Assembly: GCF_022682495.2 (NCBI RefSeq)
Contig: NC_071391.1
Span: forward strand, 81,619,161 to 81,683,160
DNA length: 64,000 bases
Reading direction: 5' to 3'
Origin: Desmodus rotundus
Taxonomy: Eukaryota; Chordata; Mammalia; Chiroptera; Phyllostomidae
The notes beneath the pieces are model-generated. The model saw only the letters and a list, made by a program, of their open reading frames with translations. It had not been told where the DNA came from and searched no databases. Below, in pieces: positions 10,961 to 21,263 of the stretch. The position numbers were made by a program, and so were the translations under genes. Position 1 is the first letter of the stretch, and each line of letters begins with the position of its first letter.

Positions 10961-13190
10961 AGTGTAATATTAGCTGTAGGTTTTTTCTAGATGCCTTTTG
11001 TCAGACTGAGAAAGTTTCTTCTATTTCTAGTCTGCTGAGAGTTTTTTTTTAATAAATGGGCATTAAATTTGGACAAATATTTTTCTTTATTGAGATTGTA
11101 TGATTTTTGTCTTTTTTTAATGTGTGGTGAGTTATTTACATTGACTGATTTTCAATTTTGAATCAATTTTATATTTATGAAATAAACACCAGTTAGTCAT
11201 GATGTTATCCTTTTTACTATGTCACTGAATTCAATTTGCTAATAACATAATAAAGTTTGAGCACCTCTTTTCATCAGAGAGCTTGGTTTGGAGTGTTCTT
11301 GTAATGAGTTTAGTTTTGATATCAAAGTAATTCTGGCCTCATAAAATGAATTAGGAAGTATTATCTCCTCATCTATTTTTTGAAAATAAATTGTTTAGAA
11401 TTGGTATTGTTTTTTCTTAAATGCTTGGTTCAAGTAACCTATGTAAATGGCTGCATTTTTCTTAGAAAGAGAGTTTTATAACATGAATTCAATACTTTTC
11501 ATAAATATTAAAGTCTATTCAGGTTTTCTATTCCATCTTGTGTCAGTTTTGTTAATTTATTTCTTTGAAAAGATTTGTTCATTTTAAGTAAGTTGTAAAA
11601 CTTGCTAACAAAGATTTGTACATAATATTCCATTTTATTAAAGTCTATGGGCTCTGTAGTAATTTCGCTTTTCAATTTTATATTCATAATTTGCATTTTA
11701 TCTCTTTTTTCTTGAAAAGTCTACCTGGTGTTTATCAATTTTACTAAACTTTTCAAAGAACCAACTTTTGGCTTTATTAGCATTCTTTATTGTTCATAAA
11801 TTTTCTATTTTAATTGATTACCTCTCATGTCTGTTATTTCCTGTGTTTTGGTTTAATTTGCTCTTCTTTCATAGCTTTTTAAGGTGAAAACTTCATTACT
11901 GACTTTAAATCTTTCTTCTTTTCTGACATAAATATTAAGGTTATAAACATTTCTCTAAGCACTGCTTTAGAGTCATTCCACAAGTTTTTATTTGTTCTGT
12001 TGTCATTCAAATTTAGTTCAGGATATTTTCTAATTTTCTTTATAATTTTATCTTTTGTCTACAGGTTATCTAGAAGTTTTGTTTAATTTCCAAATAAATT
12101 AGGGAGCTTTCCAATAACTTTATGTTATTAATTTCTAATTTAATTCTGTTGTGGTCTCTAGGCTATCTCCCTTTTAAAAAAATTATTGAGGCTCATTTAA
12201 TGGTCCACCATAGAGTCTATATTGCTAAATATTCAAGATGCACTAGAGAATGAGTCTTCTGTAGTTATTGTATGTAGTGTTCTATAAAGGTTAACTAGGT
12301 CAAATTGTTAATTTATATTTTTCTTTTTTGTTATGTCCTCACTGAGTTTGTATTTACCTGTTTTATCAATTATTGCAAGAAAAATATTGAAATCTCCAAA
12401 TACAGATGTGGAGTTGTCTATTTCTCTAAGTTCTCTTAGCTTTACCTTTATGTGTTTTGTAGCTCTGTTATTAGGTGCATACATATTTAAAACTGTTATG
12501 TCATCTTAATTAATTGACCCATTTATTATTATAATATGCCCTTCTTTATCCTAATAATGTTTTCCATTGGGACTGCTATTTTGTCTGATGTTAATAGAGC
12601 CAAACAAGCTTTCTCATTACTGCTTGATTTCTTCTGTATTTTTGCTTTCAATATGCCAGCATTTTTATATGTTAAGTGAATCTCTTGTGAACAGCATATA
12701 ATTCAGTCTTTATTTTTTCAATCTGACCATCTTTGCTTTTTATTTGGAGTGTTTATTGCCTTTGCATATAATATAATTATTGATATGATTGGGTTTGAAT
12801 CTATCATTTTGCTAGTTGTTTTCTATATGTTGTCACTATCTATTTTTACCTCTTTTCTATTCTAGGTTAACTAAAATATGTATAGTAATCCAATATTTCA
12901 TTTTATCTCTTCTATGAATTTTAATCTTATTTATTTGTTTCAGTATCTAGAAGTTATTTTGGAATTTATAAACCTTTAACTTACTATAGAAAATGTTCAA
13001 ATATTATGCCACTTTGTCTATAAAACAAGAACATTGTAATATCATATTTCTACTTGCACCTCCCATTCTTTGTTATAGTTGTTATGCATTTCACTTATAT
13101 ACATGTTATAAATTCCACAATACATTATTGTTTTGCCTTAAATGGGGACTAGTCATAGTAACAACATTATTGAGACATATAGGTATACAT

Positions 13191-15524
13191 ATATAGAAAT
13201 CTTCACCTAAGCAAAAGTCCCAGAGATTTATTCTCTTATGTTCTTCTAAAAGATTTATAGTTTTTGGTTTGACATTTAGGTTTATGACCCATTTGGAGTT
13301 TTTTTTCTGTGTATGCTGTGAGATATGGATTGAGATTTTTTTCTTATTTTTGGCATATGGACACCCAATTGTTTCAAAAATATTTGTTGAAAAGACTATT
13401 CTTACTCCACTGAAATACATTTGCGTTTTGTCAAAATCAATTGACTGCATATGTATGGGTCTATTTCAGGACCCTTTTATGTTTCACTGATCAATTTGTT
13501 TAACTTTACACTAGTTCCACAATATCTTGGCTACTGCAACTTTATAATAAATCTTAAAGTCTAGTACGATTAGGCTTCTAACTCTGCTTTTCTCTTTTCA
13601 ATGTTATTTGGTTATTCTGTTTATTTTGCATTTCAAAACAAAATTTAATATTAATTTCCACAGAAAACCTGCTGGAATTTTGATTTGGATAGCTTTGAAT
13701 CTATAAATCAATTTGGAAAGAACTGACACCTTAACAACATGAGTTTTTCAATCCATGAACATGTTATAGCTCTCCATTTATTTAGGTTTTTCATTTCTCT
13801 CAGTATGTTGTATAGTTTTCTGTGTACAGGTCTTGTACATTATTATACTTATCTATAAATATTTCCTTATTTTGTATAATTATTAATGGTATGTTTTTCA
13901 TATTTCTGATTGCTTATTGTTAGTATAAAGAAATAAAATTTATTTTTAAATTTTGCTTCTAGTGGTGTTTTTGTAGATTCCATAAGATATTTTCACATAG
14001 ATGATCGTGTAATGGTGAATATAGACAGTTTTATTTCTCATTTTATAATCTGTGTGCCTTTATGTATCTTTCCTTTACCATATTGCATGTCTAGAATCTC
14101 CAGTACAATGTTGACTAGAAGTGATGAGCATAGATATCCTTGTCTTGTTATTTATTTTAAAAGAAAATTATTCAACATTTCCCCATTAATACATTGTTAG
14201 CTCCAGATACCCTTGATCAAACTGAGAAAGTTGCCTTCTAGTCCCACTTAGTTGACTGAGATTCTTTATGAGGAATAAGTGTTAACTTTTGCTGAATACT
14301 TTTTCTGCATCTATCGAGATTATCATGCAGTTTTTCTTTTTTTGCTTTTTAAAAATATCTTTTTATTATTCTTCAAGTACAGTTGTCTCAATTTTCACCC
14401 CACCAGCTCCCTGCCCCACCCATCCCCACCTCCCACCCTCGAACCTACCTCCTTTGGCATTGTCCATGTGTCCTTTATACATGTTCCTTGGTGGACCTTC
14501 CCCTATTTTCCCTCATTATCCCTCTCCTCCCAACCCATCTGATTACTGTCAGTTTGTTCTTTATTTCAGTGTCTCTGGTTATATTTTGCTTGCTTGTTTG
14601 TTTTGTTGATTAGTTTCCACTTTCTGTTCCAGTCTGTTGTGATGAATTGCACTGAATGATTTTAAAAGGTTTCATCAACCTCACATTTTTGTAATAAGCC
14701 TCACTTGGCCATGATGTATATGGTTGGATTAAATTTTATATAATTTTGTTAAAATATTTTAACTATATAGTTTTTTAATAATGTTTATGCTTTGTTTGGG
14801 GACCAGAGTAAAGCTGGCATCATAGAATGAATTGGGAAGTATCCCCTCTATTCAATTTTCTTAAAGATTTTATGTAGAATTGCTATAATTTCTTCCTTAA
14901 ATTTTTCACCAGTGAAGCAATTTGAACCTGGATTTTGTATGTGTGTGGGAACTTTTTCAACCTCAAATTTCATTTTTTAAATAGATACAGTGTGTTTATG
15001 CTATCTATCTCCTCTTGAATAAACTTTAATAGTATGTATCTGTCATGAAACTGCTCCCTTTCATCTAAGTTATCAAATTTCTCGGCATAAAGTTGTTTGT
15101 TATACCTTCATTATCTTTTCAATATCTGTAGCACCTTTACTAGTGTTACCTCTTTCATTTCTGATATTGGTAATTTGTACTTTCAAAGAACTAACTTTTG
15201 GTTTCATTGATTTTTCTCTATTGTTTTTCTACTTTTAATTTCATTGATTCTGGCCCTTATCTTTATTATTTCATTTCTTCTCCATGCCTTGGATTTCACT
15301 TGCTCTCCCTGCCCTTCTAGTTTCTTAATGTATAACTGAGGTCACTAACTTGAGAACATTCTTCTTTTCTCTTACAGGTGTTTAGTGCTCTAAGTGCCCC
15401 ACTAATAATGGTTAAAAATCATCCCTAAATTGCAATATTTACAGTTTTATTTTTATTGAGTTTAAAATACTCCCTAATTTTCCTTTTTATTATTCATTCA
15501 ACCATGAAATATTAAGATGTATGG
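13191..15524 (-). repeat. Second old LINE-1 fossil, minus strand (3' UTR plus ORF2 RT part)
   Basis: It restarts at the L1 3' UTR/ORF2 end: 'tttatgacccatttggagtt' at 13281, the 'ggacacccaattgtttc' segment, and later 'ggcatcatagaatgaattgg' at about 14816 and 'ctaacttttggtttcattga' near 15190. This repeats the order already crossed in 9607-13190, so it is a separate copy. It fades near 15500, probably 5'-truncated in the RT/endonuclease linker. A LINE-1 tail interrupts it at 14343-14605. Confidence 0.75.
14343..14605 (-). mobile_element. Truncated bat LINE-1 3' end
   Basis: 'attattcttcaagtacagtt' then a C-rich block, 'catgtgtcctttatacatgt' and 'gattactgtcagtttgttct' mark a minus-strand L1 tail. 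Host LINE-1 sequence stops near 14340 and resumes near 14625 (cagtctgttgtgatgaattg). Confidence 0.78.
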
Positions 15525-15664
15525 GGGCAAATAAACATGTGAAAATTTGCATATGCCCATATAAAGACCTGTGTTCAAATGTTCATAGCAGTTTTATTTG
15601 TAATAGCAAAGAGCAAGGAAAAAAACTAAACCTTCATCAGTGAGCAAATGGATTTCAGAAATAA
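15525..15664 (+). repeat. Old L1M 3' UTR, left part
   Basis: 'gttcatagcagttttatttg' and 'taatagcaaagagcaaggaa' are typical of the L1M 3' region in plus orientation. The copy is split by the ORF1-only LINE at 15680 and resumes at 17720 with tatgtccatatcaggc. Confidence 0.8.
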
Positions 15665-15679
15665 AAAAGAAAACTGTGG
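15665..15679. repeat. Target-site duplication, left copy (copy B)
   Basis: aaaagaaaactgtgg is repeated exactly at 17705-17719. It brackets the LINE at 15680-17704 and fixes both of its ends. Confidence 0.93.
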
Positions 15680-16380
15680 GGTTCTGGCAAAGAAGGAGGC
15701 GTAGGTAGACACACTGCACCTCCTCACACAACCAAAAGAAAGACAACAATTTAAAAACAAAAGACAACCAGAACTGACAGAAAATCGAACCGCATGGAGT
15801 CCAACAACCAAGGAGATAAAGAAGAAACGTTCATCCAGACCGGTAGGAGGGGTGGAGACAGCCATCCGGGCAGACAGGACTTGTGGAAAGGCGGTGGCTG
15901 GTGGACGCAGCGAGGTAGCCGATTGTGGAACAAATGGGGCAGGCAGTGCAACTGCTAGCAGACCCTGCGGCCCAACATTTGCACATAGATAAACTGGGAA
16001 GAATGGCAGGGGAGCGAAGCAGACCATGCAACCCAGGGCTCCAGTGTCGGGAAAAAAAGCCTCAAACCTCTGATTGAAAACACCGAAAGGGGTTGAGGCA
16101 GCAGGAGAAACTCCCAGCCTCACAGGAGAGGTCGTTGGAGAGACCCACAGGGGCCTAGAGCGTGCACAAGCCCACCCACTCGGGAATCAGCACCAGAGGG
16201 GCCCAATTTGATTGTGGGTAGGAGAAGGAGTGACTGAAATATGCCAGAGAGTGGAGCAGGAACCATTGCTCCCTCTCAGCCCCTCACCCCATGTACAGTG
16301 TCACAGTGCAGTGACCAGCATTACCCCTCCCTGGTGAACATGTAAGGCTCCGTCCCTTTATGTAACAGGCGCACCTAGAC

Positions 16381-16405
16381 AAAAAAAAAAAAAAAAAAAA
16401 AAAAA
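16381..16405 (+). repeat. Poly(A) tract directly upstream of ORF1
   Basis: 25 uninterrupted A residues end 6 bases before the ATG at 16412. Related copies have shorter runs in the same place, about ten in the 20864-22858 copy and eight in the 44715-46081 copy. The tract is thus an inherited leader feature that has expanded here. Confidence 0.9.
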
Positions 16406-16411
16406 GGCGAA

Positions 16412-17242
16412 ATGAAACAACAGATCAAAGCTCCAGAAATAATTCAACTAAGCAGCGAACAGATAGCCAACCTATCAGATGCAGAGTTCAAAACACTGGT
16501 AATCAAGAAGCTCACAGAATTGGTTGAATTTGGTCAAAAACTAGACGAAAAAATGAAGGCTATGCTAAGAGAAACAAAGGAAAATGTACAGGGAACCAAT
16601 AGTGATGGGAAGGAAACTGGGACTCAAATCAATGGTGTGGACCAGAAGGAAGAATGAAACATCCAACCAGAACAGAATGAAGCAACAAGAATTCAAAAAA
16701 ATGAGGAGAGGCTTAGGAACCTCCCGGACATCTTGAAATGTTCCAACATCCGAATTATAGGGGTGCCAAAAGGAGAAGAGGAAGAACAAAAAATTGAAAA
16801 CTTATTCAAACAAATAATGAAGGAGAACTTCCTTACTCTGGAAAAGGAAATAGACTTACAGGAAGTCCAAGAAGCTCAGACAGTTCCAAAGAAGCTGGAC
16901 CCAAGGAGGAACACACCAAGGCACATCATAATGCCATTACCCAAGATTAAGCAGAAGGAGAGAATCTTAGAAGCAGCAAGAGATAAGGACACAGTTACCT
17001 ACAAAGGAGTTCCCATAAGACTGTCAGCTGATTTTTCAAAAGAGACCTTACAGGCAAGAAGGGACTGGCAAGAAGTATTCCAAGTCATGAAAGCCAAGGA
17101 CCTACATCCAAGATTACTGTATCCAGCAAAGCTATCATTTAGAATGGAAGGGCAGATAAAGTGCTTCTCAGATAAGGTCAAGTTCAAGGAATTCATCATC
17201 ACTAAGCCCTTATTGTATGAAATGTTAAAGGGATTGATCTGA
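16412..17242 (+). pseudogene. LINE-1-type ORF1 protein, copy B, one nonsense codon
   Basis: The frame runs 276 residues from the ATG at 16412 to TGA at 17240, broken only by TGA at 16655-16657, where the minus-strand copy has AGA. Residues 1-107 are hydrophilic and helix-prone (the short coiled-coil region). The RRM begins near NIRIIGVP (112-119). C-terminal-domain landmarks are RRNTPRH (165-171), IRLSAD (202-207), ETLQARR (211-217) and YPAKLSF (237-243), all conserved in mammalian L1 ORF1p. ORF1p is an RNA-binding chaperone that packages its own transcript; human ORF1p is about 338 residues, so this one is short N-terminally. The family-typical upstream ATG of an ATGGCC start has lost its T here, leaving the in-frame ATG three codons downstream. 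Confidence 0.87.
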
Positions 17243-17625
17243 GAAAAAGAAGATAAAAAATAGCAACAGTAAAATGACAGCAAACTCACAGTTATTAACA
17301 ACCACACCTAAAACAAAAACAAAAGCAAACTAAGCAAACAACTAGAAGAGGAACAGAACCACAGGAATGGAGATCACATGGAGGGTTATCAACAGGGGAG
17401 TGGGAGGGGGAGAGAGGGGGGAAAGGTACAGAGAATAAGTAGCATAAGTGGAAGGTAGAAAATGGACAGAGGGAGGGTATGAATAGTATAGGAAATGTGG
17501 AAGCCAAAGAACTTATAAGTATGACCCATGGACATGAACTATTGGGAGGGAATGTGGGAGGGAGGGGGTGGGCAGGATGCAGTTGAGGGAAGGGGGGGAA
17601 ATGGGACAACTGTAACAGCATAATC

Positions 17626-17631
17626 AATAAA
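17626..17631 (+). terminator. Polyadenylation signal AATAAA of copy B
   Basis: AATAAA near the end of the 3' UTR, followed by A/T-rich tail. The minus-strand copy has the equivalent signal at about 20876-20881. Confidence 0.7.
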
Positions 17632-17704
17632 TATATTTAAAAAATAAAATTAAATTAAATTAAAAAAACAATATGTATACTTGAGCTAAAAAAAAAAAAA
17701 GAAG
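17632..17704 (+). other. Compound tail of copy B with possible 19-bp 3' transduction
   Basis: An A/T-rich first tail is followed by non-A sequence at 17669-17687 (caatatgtatacttgagct), then 13 A residues, then the target-site duplication. Two tails separated by unrelated sequence suggest readthrough past the element's own signal at the parental locus. Confidence 0.6.
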
Positions 17705-17719
17705 AAAAGAAAACTGTGG
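17705..17719. repeat. Target-site duplication, right copy (copy B)
   Basis: Exact match to 15665-15679. The old L1M 3' UTR continues directly after it. Confidence 0.93.
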
Positions 17720-18110
17720 TATGTCCATATCAGGCATATTACTTAACAATAAAAAGGAATGACTATTGATATGTGCAACAACATGAATGAATCTCAAAAT
17801 AATTACGTTGCATGGAAAATGGCAGACAAAAAGGGACATGCTGTGGTTCCACTAATGTAAATTCTGAAGAATGCAAATCACTCTGTAGTAGCACAAAGCA
17901 CATGAAAGTGAGAGAGAACAAGGAGCAGTTACAGGAAGGGATTTCAAAGGAATAAGAGGAAACTTCTGAGAGAAATGTTGACTGTGATGATGATCTTACA
18001 GGTGTATACATGTTTGAAAACCTATAGAATTTTACGTATGAAGTGTGTGTAGTCTCTTGTATGTGAAGCATACCTAAATATAGCCCTTAAAGAAAAAAAG
18101 TGCAAATCTA
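17720..18110 (+). repeat. Old L1M 3' UTR, right part
   Basis: 'caataaaaaggaatgactat', 'gcaacaacatgaatgaatct' and 'gctgtggttccactaatgta' continue the copy begun at 15525 and follow the usual L1M 3' UTR order. Confidence 0.82.
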
Positions 18111-18150
18111 GAGTGGAAATATTGGCTCATCACTGCTCAGATTACTGTGG

Positions 18151-18420
18151 CAGCACTTCCAATCAAGATGGCGGCAAAAGTAAATGCTGTGCTCACCTGT
18201 TCCCACAACCACACCAAAATGACAACTAAACTGCAGAACAACCATCACTGAGAACCTCCTGAAGCCCAGCTGAACAGTAGTCCTGTAACTAAAGAATAGA
18301 GAAGAAGCCACATTGACACTGGTAGGAGGGGTAGTTTAGGAACTGAAGGCATATTTCAGCTTTGGAGGTCCCCCTGAAGAGCAAGGGGTCCCAGCCCCAG
18401 ACCAAGCTCTGCAGTTCTGA
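18151..18420 (+). repeat. 5' UTR fragment of an old ORF1-only/L1 element
   Basis: The head (acttccaatcaagatggcgg, then 'caaccacaccaaaatgacaa' and 'actgcagaacaaccatcac') aligns with the 5' ends at 5492 and 48571. Only about 270 bp are recognisable and neither ORF1 nor a 3' end follows, so it is a 3'-truncated or rearranged relic. Confidence 0.72.
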
Positions 18421-19748
18421 AGTCTTCTGACTCAGTTGGTATGTCTACCTGCTCCTCTCCTCCTCTGTTTGTTTCACTGCCATGAGTGGGTATATTTGTG
18501 TGTGCTATTAAAACTCCCCCAGGGAGATCACTATTTATATTCATGAAGGAGCCTGCTACCTCAAAGGTCATGAGGTCTCTTTTATCCAGTGGATATGAGC
18601 TCCCTTGTTAGATTAGTGCATCCAGTGTCTTCTTCATCTCTTGGCCAAGGAATGAAAGTGCCATGAGAAAATGCAAAGGAGCCTATATGACGGGAAATGT
18701 CTTTGTCTGCTTCCCTGAGGAGAAGTCTGTGCCTCAGGGGTTTTCTAAGACTCTTTTCCTCCTCACAGGTCCAAGTAAGGAAACAACATTTTCCTGTTCA
18801 CATGAGCCTTCACGAACTCAGGCAGCCCTCCCATGTACCAGGTTCCTAAAATGGGATTAGAAGCTCTTCCCAGTCCTTCTCTCTAGAGAGAGAGGCACCC
18901 AAGACAGTGAACACTTCAGCTCATTCTATTGGAGAAGAACAACAAGTGGAGACTGACACTTTGCTGTTATCTCCAAAGCATAAATGGTTCTCAGGCGCAA
19001 TGTATTACATAAACAGAAAATGTTACTGCATTCTCCCTGTGGTCAACTCCTGGATTGCAGAAAAGGTTAAGAGTATAATATCTACAGAGTTTACCTCTTA
19101 TACAAATGTATGACAATGGAGGGGGAAGAAGAATCATCATTTGAAAACATAGATTGTGCTCTATTGACAGCAAACGTTGCACACAGAAAGAAGAGACTGG
19201 GCAGAGGCTCATCTTGTCCATCTCGGTTATTTTCTCCAATGTCCAGAAACAACATAATCCTGGTGTGTGTGTTTGTTTTAGTTCTGTAAGCTGCTGCTTT
19301 GACCAAGAAACTCCTTGCTGCCTCTTTGTCCTGCTTGTTCTACTGGCCATTTCTACACAAAAAATTAAGAGCCCACTGCAGAAGGGAGGAGTGGAAGTTT
19401 GAATGTTCATTATTTTTAAGCTCACTCTTGTCCTTTTGAAATGTGATGCACATGTGTAAACGTACAGATACAGGAGATGGATGTCCTAACCTAAACAATG
19501 TCTCCAACACAAAGGCAATAGACCTGCAACTTTTCAGTACAGCTTATTGTCTCTCTTTTATCATCTCCTTTTCTCATTTCAACAAGTTTCTTTTTCAGTG
19601 ATTATTCCAGAACAAGTAATGTGACATAGGGTGGATATTACCAAGTAAGGGGGAAAAGAGACAGTTGGGAAATGTGAACAAATATAAATCAAATAAGCAT
19701 GTGACCTGACAACAAAGACTTCATTGGTTTGCACTGTAGTTAAGTAGC
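18421..19748. other. Unassigned non-coding stretch
   Basis: Open frames here (for example 18991-19425 minus) overlap others on the opposite strand and have no domain, conserved motif or splice context I can name. No repeat family recognised. Confidence 0.4.
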
Positions 19749-20045
19749 TATCTTAGTCTGTTCAGGCTGCCTATGACAAAAGAGTATAGACTGAGTAGCT
19801 TATAAACAAGAGAAATTTATTTCTTACAGTACTACAGGCTGAAGACTGAGATCAGGGTTTCAGCATGATTGGGTGAGGGCTCTCTTCTGGGTCACAGACT
19901 TCTTGTGTCCTTACATGGAGAAGGGCAAGGGAGTTCTCTCAGGACTCTTCTATAAGGCCACGGATCCTATTCATGAGGGCTCGGCCCTTAACACCTAATC
20001 ACCTCTCAAGGGCCCCACCTCTTAACACCATCACCTTGAGTGTTA
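19749..20045 (-). mobile_element. MaLR LTR (MLT1-class), left part
   Basis: Wording 'tagtctgttcaggctgccta', 'agcttataaacaagagaaat' and 'ggccccacctcttaacacca' is an MLT1-class LTR read on the minus strand. It is split by a LINE-1 and resumes at 20435-20485 (gaattttgggtgaagat, then gaccatagca). Confidence 0.82.
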
Positions 20046-20412
20046 GATTTTCTTTTTTTGTCCTTATTTTCATCTTTATTGCATTTTTTCCATTATCATT
20101 TAGTCCCCTTATGCCCCCTCCCCACAACAATCATCATATTGTTGCCATGTCCATGAGTCCTTTTTCCTTTTTGCTCAATCCCTCTACCTCCTATGCTCCT
20201 CACCTTAGCTATCATCCTGCTCTCTATGAGTCTGTCCCCATTTTCCTTATCAGTTCAGTTTGTTTACTAGATTCCACATATGAGCGAAATTATATGGTAT
20301 TTGTCTTTCTCTGACTGGCTTATTTTACTTAGCATAACCTCCAGGTCTATCCATGCTGTTGCAAAGGGTAAATTTTTTTCTTTTTTACAACAGAGTAGTA
20401 TTCCATGGTGTG
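20046..20412 (-). mobile_element. 5'-truncated young LINE-1 with 22-bp target-site duplication
   Basis: The plus strand begins with a T-rich tail and C-rich 3' UTR and runs into the end of ORF2 (atatgagcgaaattatatgg; 'tggcttattttacttagcat'; 'cagagtagtattccatggtg'). Exact 22-bp direct repeats at 20024-20045 and 20413-20434 bracket it (aacaccatcaccttgag and on). It was inserted into an MLT1-class LTR. Confidence 0.92.
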
Positions 20413-20434
20413 AACACCATCACCTTGAGTGTTA

Positions 20435-20485
20435 AATTTCCAATATACGAATTTTGGGTGAAGATATTTAGACCATAGCAGTAGC
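20435..20485 (-). mobile_element. MaLR LTR (MLT1-class), right part
   Basis: Continuation of 19749-20045 after the LINE-1 insertion, ending with gaccatagcag. Confidence 0.75.
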
Positions 20486-20514
20486 AGTCACTGAAAACTA
20501 GGGTACCTCATTGT

Positions 20515-20539
20515 ACACACACACACACACACACACACA
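20515..20539. repeat. (AC)n microsatellite
   Basis: Twelve perfect AC dinucleotides plus one base, a likely polymorphic marker. Confidence 0.95.
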
Positions 20540-20847
20540 TCCAGCAGGATGAAAATCAAAGATGGCAAAATGAATAGAATTTAAAATCATCTGACTGAGG
20601 CCGTGTCTTGGCCTTGCCATTTGCCAGTTCTAAGCAAGTCTTTTCAAACTCCAAATTGCAATTTCTTCATGACACCTAGCCTACTCATTTCCCAAGGGTG
20701 GTGTAATAATGACGTTATATAGAAAAAGTGGCTAAGTATGCTGTCATGTTTTTTCTCTAATATAATATTCTGTAGAATAACAAAGGTCTTCAATAAAGGA
20801 GAAGTTTTTCTAATTTATTAACTCAACAATTATTTAAGTGTCTACTA

Positions 20848-20863
20848 TATTCCAGACATTCTT
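20848..20863. repeat. Target-site duplication, left copy (copy D)
   Basis: tattccagacattctt repeats exactly at 22859-22874. The interrupted host looks like a LINE-2 3' segment. Confidence 0.93.
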
Positions 20864-21263
20864 TTTTTAAATATATTTATTGATTATGCTATTACAGTTG
20901 TCCCATTTCCCCCCCCTCCGTCAACTGCATCCTGCCCACCCCCTCCCTCCCACATTCCCCCACTATAGTTCATGTCCATGTGTCATTCTTATAAGTTCTT
21001 TGGCTTCCACATTTCCTACACTATTCTTACCCTCCCCCTGTCTATTTTCTACCTACCATTTATGCTATTTATTCTCTCTGCCTTTCCCCCTCTCTCCCCG
21101 TCCCAATCCCCTATTGATAACCCTCCATGTGATCTCCATTTCTGTGGTTCTGTTCCTGTTCTAGTTGTTTACTTAGTTTGCTTTTGTTTTTGTTTTAGGT
21201 GTGGTTGTTAATAACTGTGAGTTTGCTGTCATTTTTACTGTTCCATTTTTTATCTTCTTTTTC

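Larger units (their letters stand above)
9607..13190 (-). repeat. Old LINE-1 ORF2 fossil, minus strand (host of a later LINE-1 tail)
   Basis: From left to right the window crosses ORF2 from its 3' side toward the endonuclease. Landmarks are 'tggatatccagttgtcccag' (9847), 'ggcctcataaaatgaattag' (11336; RT region), 'tttaattctgttgtggtctc' (12141) and 'attttgtctgatgttaatag' (12580; endonuclease side). Frames are heavily broken, so no enzyme is encoded. A younger LINE-1 3' end interrupts it at about 10600-10800. The first 170 bases (9607-9780) are less certain and may belong to another repeat. Confidence 0.78.
15680..17704 (+). mobile_element. Complete ORF1-only LINE (HAL1-like), copy B
   Basis: A 2.0-kb element with exact 15-bp target-site duplications. 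Order: 5' UTR with an L1-like head (ggttctggcaaagaaggagg) at 15680-16380; a 25-base A-tract at 16381-16405; ORF1 at 16412-17242 with one nonsense codon; a 3' UTR with a G-rich polypurine segment at 17395-17430; AATAAA at 17626-17631; and a compound tail. There is no ORF2 and no room for one, and the opposite-strand copy at 20864-22858 has the same order, so this is the heritable structure rather than a one-off deletion. It sits inside an old L1M 3' UTR. Confidence 0.88.

Noticed and set aside
15626..16123. 165-codon open frame on the minus strand
   Set aside because: It lies antisense to the 5' UTR of copy B, and similar frames appear antisense or sense in copy D's 5' UTR. It reflects GC-rich composition, not a gene.
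15680..17704. Copy B as a full-length L1 with a deleted ORF2
   Set aside because: The inverted copy D and the older copies A and E share the same ORF1-to-3'-UTR junction, so lack of ORF2 is inherited.
18991..19425. 144-codon open frame on the minus strand
   Set aside because: Overlapped by frames on the other strand, without motif or conservation evidence. I leave it as unassigned DNA.
20880..21211. Proline/leucine/serine-rich frames (HPAHPLPPTFP type) at several places (10494, 14279, 17295, 20880, 44739)
   Set aside because: They are translations of the C-rich complement of LINE 3' UTRs and recur only because the repeat recurs.
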